NCBI GenBank assembly: GCA_003140935.1
Contig: PLLJ01000026.1
Location: 1 to 56,572 of the forward strand
Direction of reading: 5' to 3'
DNA length: 56,572 bases
Origin: Candidatus Omnitrophota bacterium
Lineage (GTDB): Bacteria > Omnitrophota > Omnitrophia > Omnitrophales > Aquincolibacteriaceae
Shown: piece by piece, positions 56,301-56,572 of the stretch
How positions within the stretch are numbered: the stretch's first letter is position 1
Layout: each line of letters begins with the position of its first letter
Notes under the pieces: model-generated
Database searches by the model: none
Told to the model about the DNA's origin: nothing
What the model saw: only the letters and a program-made list of their open reading frames with translations
Made by a program: the position numbers and the translations under genes

Positions 56301-56572
56301 TCCCCTTCCACGAGCCGCTGCAAAATCGCACGCTGGGCCGCGGTCATGATAGGCGCCGCGGGTCCCGCAATGCCGACCTTGAAATCCGCCGGCAGCTGGC
56401 TTAACGGTTTCCCGCCCAGGTTGATCTTCCCGAAAATGATCCGACCGTCACTGGCGAGCCACAACCGCTTCCCGCGCCCCAGGTCCGGCAGCATCAGCCA
56501 CATCACCCCGCCGGTCTGGATGTTATGCTCCAGGAAACTCTTCATCTCCGCCGTCAGGACCTTCGAAAATTG
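47342..56572 (-). CDS. Giant multidomain protein 2 with R-S-E-x-R tags (5' end outside window)
   Basis: At least 3067 residues counting from ATG 56545, but the frame stays open to the window edge, so the true start is probably outside. Parts, in order: beta-helix-like repeats (about 300-380, EGTIEIGDYVVVANSTIRL); tags near 672 (RSEAR, RSEVR); unassigned; tag 1091 followed by a hydrophobic, signal-like AGAAVVAVLLANPMQL; HIT/GalT-like region (about 1200-1320, SQNHIHAKIYP); tag 1468; unassigned part with a second beta-helix-like stretch near 1900 (GRIIGPNVRIADHVKLGPRA); tag 2063; SDR epimerase (about 2080-2450, IIGGTGMIGSHL, YGISK); tag 2538; two membrane helices (about 2588-2637); tags 2689 and 2735; C-terminal unknown domain. 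The set suggests sugar-nucleotide chemistry. Only the SDR and HIT calls are firm. Confidence 0.83.
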   Translation of the reverse strand, partial: QFSKVLTAEMKSFLEHNIQTGGVMWLMLPDLGRGKRLWLASDGRIIFGKINLGGKPLSQLPADFKVGIAGPAAPIMTAAQRAILQRLVEGDPFDENDGLGWSMVALMTSREFLPVWAAIRANVDRRKLTQRGIYTVDGQGAVNDFREKQPDATIAEMAYHASLNGNDAEVIENIFFIIEDAETSLHLVEDLNRIPVSDDHPNPKFRHARFLARVPVSVFESLFGGVFAQQRGEIEKLVDPAGLEIFKKYVTNVSKIYGIEYGPGNKVSDIADLEQYFLMWEQYLRDYGGQKYEYKVSDKVTVRFKGGDRAKLKSFLANAKFEGEGTIEIGDYVVVANSTIRLQGGELVIPDHTKIIDSTILGPVKFNGEAGVVVGVHFEPGVPEKAVRNVGEDKPAGVLEVYGDETVVLLDYGKGERYLVRMINSLLYKGKFSTFGSEEQAKETTITRLTSGFSHRDRIPGIFNFPILDDFDAALRLPLSRLIKDQAQWESLLSLVFAENLSDDFQYSARDQVWAIQGSTDPDAVKIEKIAHILETILSARLTIASHRSMEEHAARILNIHGDRPLREAVNEAFEARFMAQARDVAAKLSYAEVKELTYGEALYRASMVQHPLILGIPGISGWSDNYVNKEGTVEGKIVDRQLIDLLNYGGGRDYRQAKEALDAAIMSSNLLAARQLRSEARSVRSEVRADQYPQVFDNYDPKQVRLGLVVNDALNGRFYDGQLDGNSEQKGGFQKANPVDVPWPELEVKMPSDPATEHQVFYAYHNLYHQDWFVAYDGNARKFYHSYGEPFEERTYSMFVVWKDKTVTSEDIRFFRDETVQGGIKVYRAADSERTDLGDKINFAVFGQRVIEHGASVPLDQLAYRFSTDISAFVNGPQFFMKKPDGGPEYGPAIGRDHLQEGLARPVKPEDRPVITEAMRRDGYVEIDLTPYLNGQKDLGKYVKKGATPTEIRDAIEKGALQNWLWDYKKVDAKPAQDMKAGEYYIEGNTLHIKLTLARYPHNLIGITKSGKVAPIVLTGKKYYEDGKGYTIPEVQEIVMRKQQEKGDPIVSVFLLANSKDAFKRVDGEFSAAESSPLDVIYQKGTAGIVVIVPKVEKARSEVRNAGAAVVAVLLANPMQLMGQDLTGNWLKLVGDKQIVSQTQDPATGQEVKYGIRFSADGKSLEHFATDLATGREHEGVFLEKAVGPFIVNFVWNRGLRPSMFAYQPLEVRRLKFEVPHDPDTCSFDAGEMALKNRPEVAHVTTHGRIWQVFHNVSPVDARGSFLLLPDLSKPENLRAHRLTPEDISDLTEMSFNSRNLAIHFDGPMSGASQNHIHAKIYPVKKEMGAGFVAVRDANGRVLAQNFSGKFPGLTIEEDPNGHDAFVTRWSAPAPEVLAQALTNVLPALDKAKLPFSVIWSEKDVLLVVREPGMDVLPELPGETWGPQLMTHIFSMESMKNYDGLTEAGIRSAMKRTIRSRTETVVFFAKALAASRSEMRENAHVLANVRRGNEILKDIVQHPEKDFDANVIVTTPASRDALEQVLKKNEGVLFHPDRKPVVELGQKGAGSLARLIDIWPALEQKFGKGFTLETVRGKTVSASLMSGLAKRLSLLIMTRYNQNKGLHPTASGERTGVEQTLWQRRLWLGGNAGARDGMFVFSIDAAIAPEYAAKVRPVEDPVFDVDGKLLHPGQGGFQVFGQEMSLDNPDIYGVTSEEDPNGLGVFLVNGSVSERGGHDVRLAVEKPDVELLTQLKRDGKLQGGTILASHGNYYISWPAYFWITGKINELKQRFPELPPLNWVEALFEAATFGVDYPEQFQKRYSHGAQQNIGDDPVLLEAIRDIAKEARATFGMSFVNLGSHSYYLHANDAEQTWQIATKELYHSEAARRILGVGILGVDKWYQDQVSPEIWKNENYQGRIIGPNVRIADHVKLGPRAIVVGNTVLEEGSDVSGYVRDSIGELDVPDNAAAFSVLIPGEKLTVNAGHFALQYLIKENGHVKAVIGHVATGTRLWQRMSGGKTWADSHKVAGDLTLRELLKVVLPELTNQIYAEALSPEILRSSASVTHIVQGVKNALAAAGVDISQVEVRSEVRTQELPTVSLDQFLVSDFKGPVIIGGTGMIGSHLLEKLAREGKQVAVPVRAGISGDHVGNLLTVYGALAKDGLEKQVTFVALGDSLDPLKMDPSGVSYDVLKQMLSKATVVYHLAGQTIARPRKAQGESYQAFAVQTYVTNVFYTKLIAQAARELGKPMVYSSSQEVLSLNRLFPEPMAEPVTEKDVIPFHPVTKAFISELQKAFDGYVAQYVSRTAKVSPLEFTRDLLNQPLVERLDEPGKFASLIEAVNSLDERYYPAKEQESKVPAEQQPRVTKALQEIGAKYPLDLLFGNYGISKVLAERDVLGLGTAIVFRFVNVYGKGMHPNVLSFYLDRLQSNQEKIARGETPVAIHFTDHMRDFMAAAEVAGVLSGALGVLEGQEKRRPEVLHVGTGHIYGMLEVLQNIAAFMGIRPEAYQGIVEQHGDQPLKVMARADYEALNKALPGMQPKRTISEGLRAEAKKLEAQKRAEVREQVAQAPEAVVSPLAVPAKPSVAVVVPSEDVTKSEEKIAVLEAKIKKAPLRIVALIGTAVVLSIVWSVWGSVFLVAAVVPLLIVASVGGIAWVAILWNENRKLSDAMAEQLKKRKAILEVPALVQPETLATQVAPKAPALEAQANPPTRSEVPAPISAEAPMAFRTIKTLDSHVVIGVARAKNEPGVLDVSKRSEARYVVKGDGLEVMSFVIAFVPVPQIASADPLAPSVMFQEASNFSRLPGVEISDSRFNEIKELISDQWAQSMADKPLALNPIEREKAEALMQAEPPATEAALKTPKLQPAVQGTQAAPKASIAEVNMAAEMEQALRGAAEAVQEVGLTKTMETQVLNPRAKALDGFIDQKLDGFVTTSLVGENRALIYDWNDHLPMDQKISFIKQSIESGKRIVAIASASSSAQAAIVEALSGTAVKFYRDVSLARSGIARDFNFSLAEIIKDTVQFRSLDKVLALKDPDMNRVVAEKLGQSTASVVVISNRLVAAGRTVDFAEFLARLQAQLAGQRETQKSA

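Overview
The window looks like a chromosomal piece of an anaerobic, fermentative, uncultivated bacterium. Candidatus Omnitrophota is my best guess. The grounds are two giant multidomain proteins with recurring R-S-E-x-R tags, many short palindromic repeats (some read inside genes), a fused transaldolase/glucose-6-phosphate isomerase, and oxygen-sensitive enzymes (class III ribonucleotide reductase, pyruvate:ferredoxin oxidoreductase). This placement is inference. No rRNA, tRNA, CRISPR array, prophage or complete insertion sequence was seen.

Layout. 1-3976: tandem minus-strand paralogues of a membrane-anchored SGNH hydrolase whose fold is interrupted by TPR repeats; a third full copy is at 9218. 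4032-8727: HAD phosphatase, an unknown protein with oligoribonuclease, a divergent polysaccharide deacetylase and miaB. 9218-14456: an A+T-rich plus-strand run of SGNH/TPR protein, GT39-like glycosyltransferase, radical SAM/SPASM enzyme and CDP-alcohol phosphatidyltransferase, suggesting an envelope glycolipid pathway. 14512-18409: a methyltransferase and a class III ribonucleotide reductase operon in which the glycyl-radical tail is a separate small gene, with two NrdR-type boxes upstream. 18808-25362: cytidylate-kinase-like protein, ADP-forming acetyl-CoA synthetase and pyruvate:ferredoxin oxidoreductase, which together turn pyruvate into acetate plus ATP. 25748-27389: a small unknown protein and an Na+/H+ antiporter-like permease.

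27391-35223 encodes giant protein 1 (2610 aa, signal peptide, TraB/ChaN-like, GNAT, HAD and APH-kinase-like domains). 35760-37703 holds small proteins (KTSC domain, two unknown) and a LysM/amidase lipoprotein. 37745-47222 is a housekeeping run: tal-pgi, hflX, miaA, argS, rsfS, ogt, nadE, most of them overlapping or closely spaced. 47342 to the right edge is giant protein 2 (more than 3067 aa): two beta-helix-like regions, a HIT/GalT-like region, an SDR epimerase and a transmembrane hairpin.

The most unusual features are: (a) the giants are divided by a pentapeptide tag R-[SA]-E-[VAML]-R, 15 exact copies, mostly at domain borders; (b) two families of dispersed palindromic repeats supply stop codons, a start codon, an in-frame peptide and a protein tail to host genes; (c) the anaerobic ribonucleotide reductase is split so that the radical glycine sits on its own 57-residue protein.
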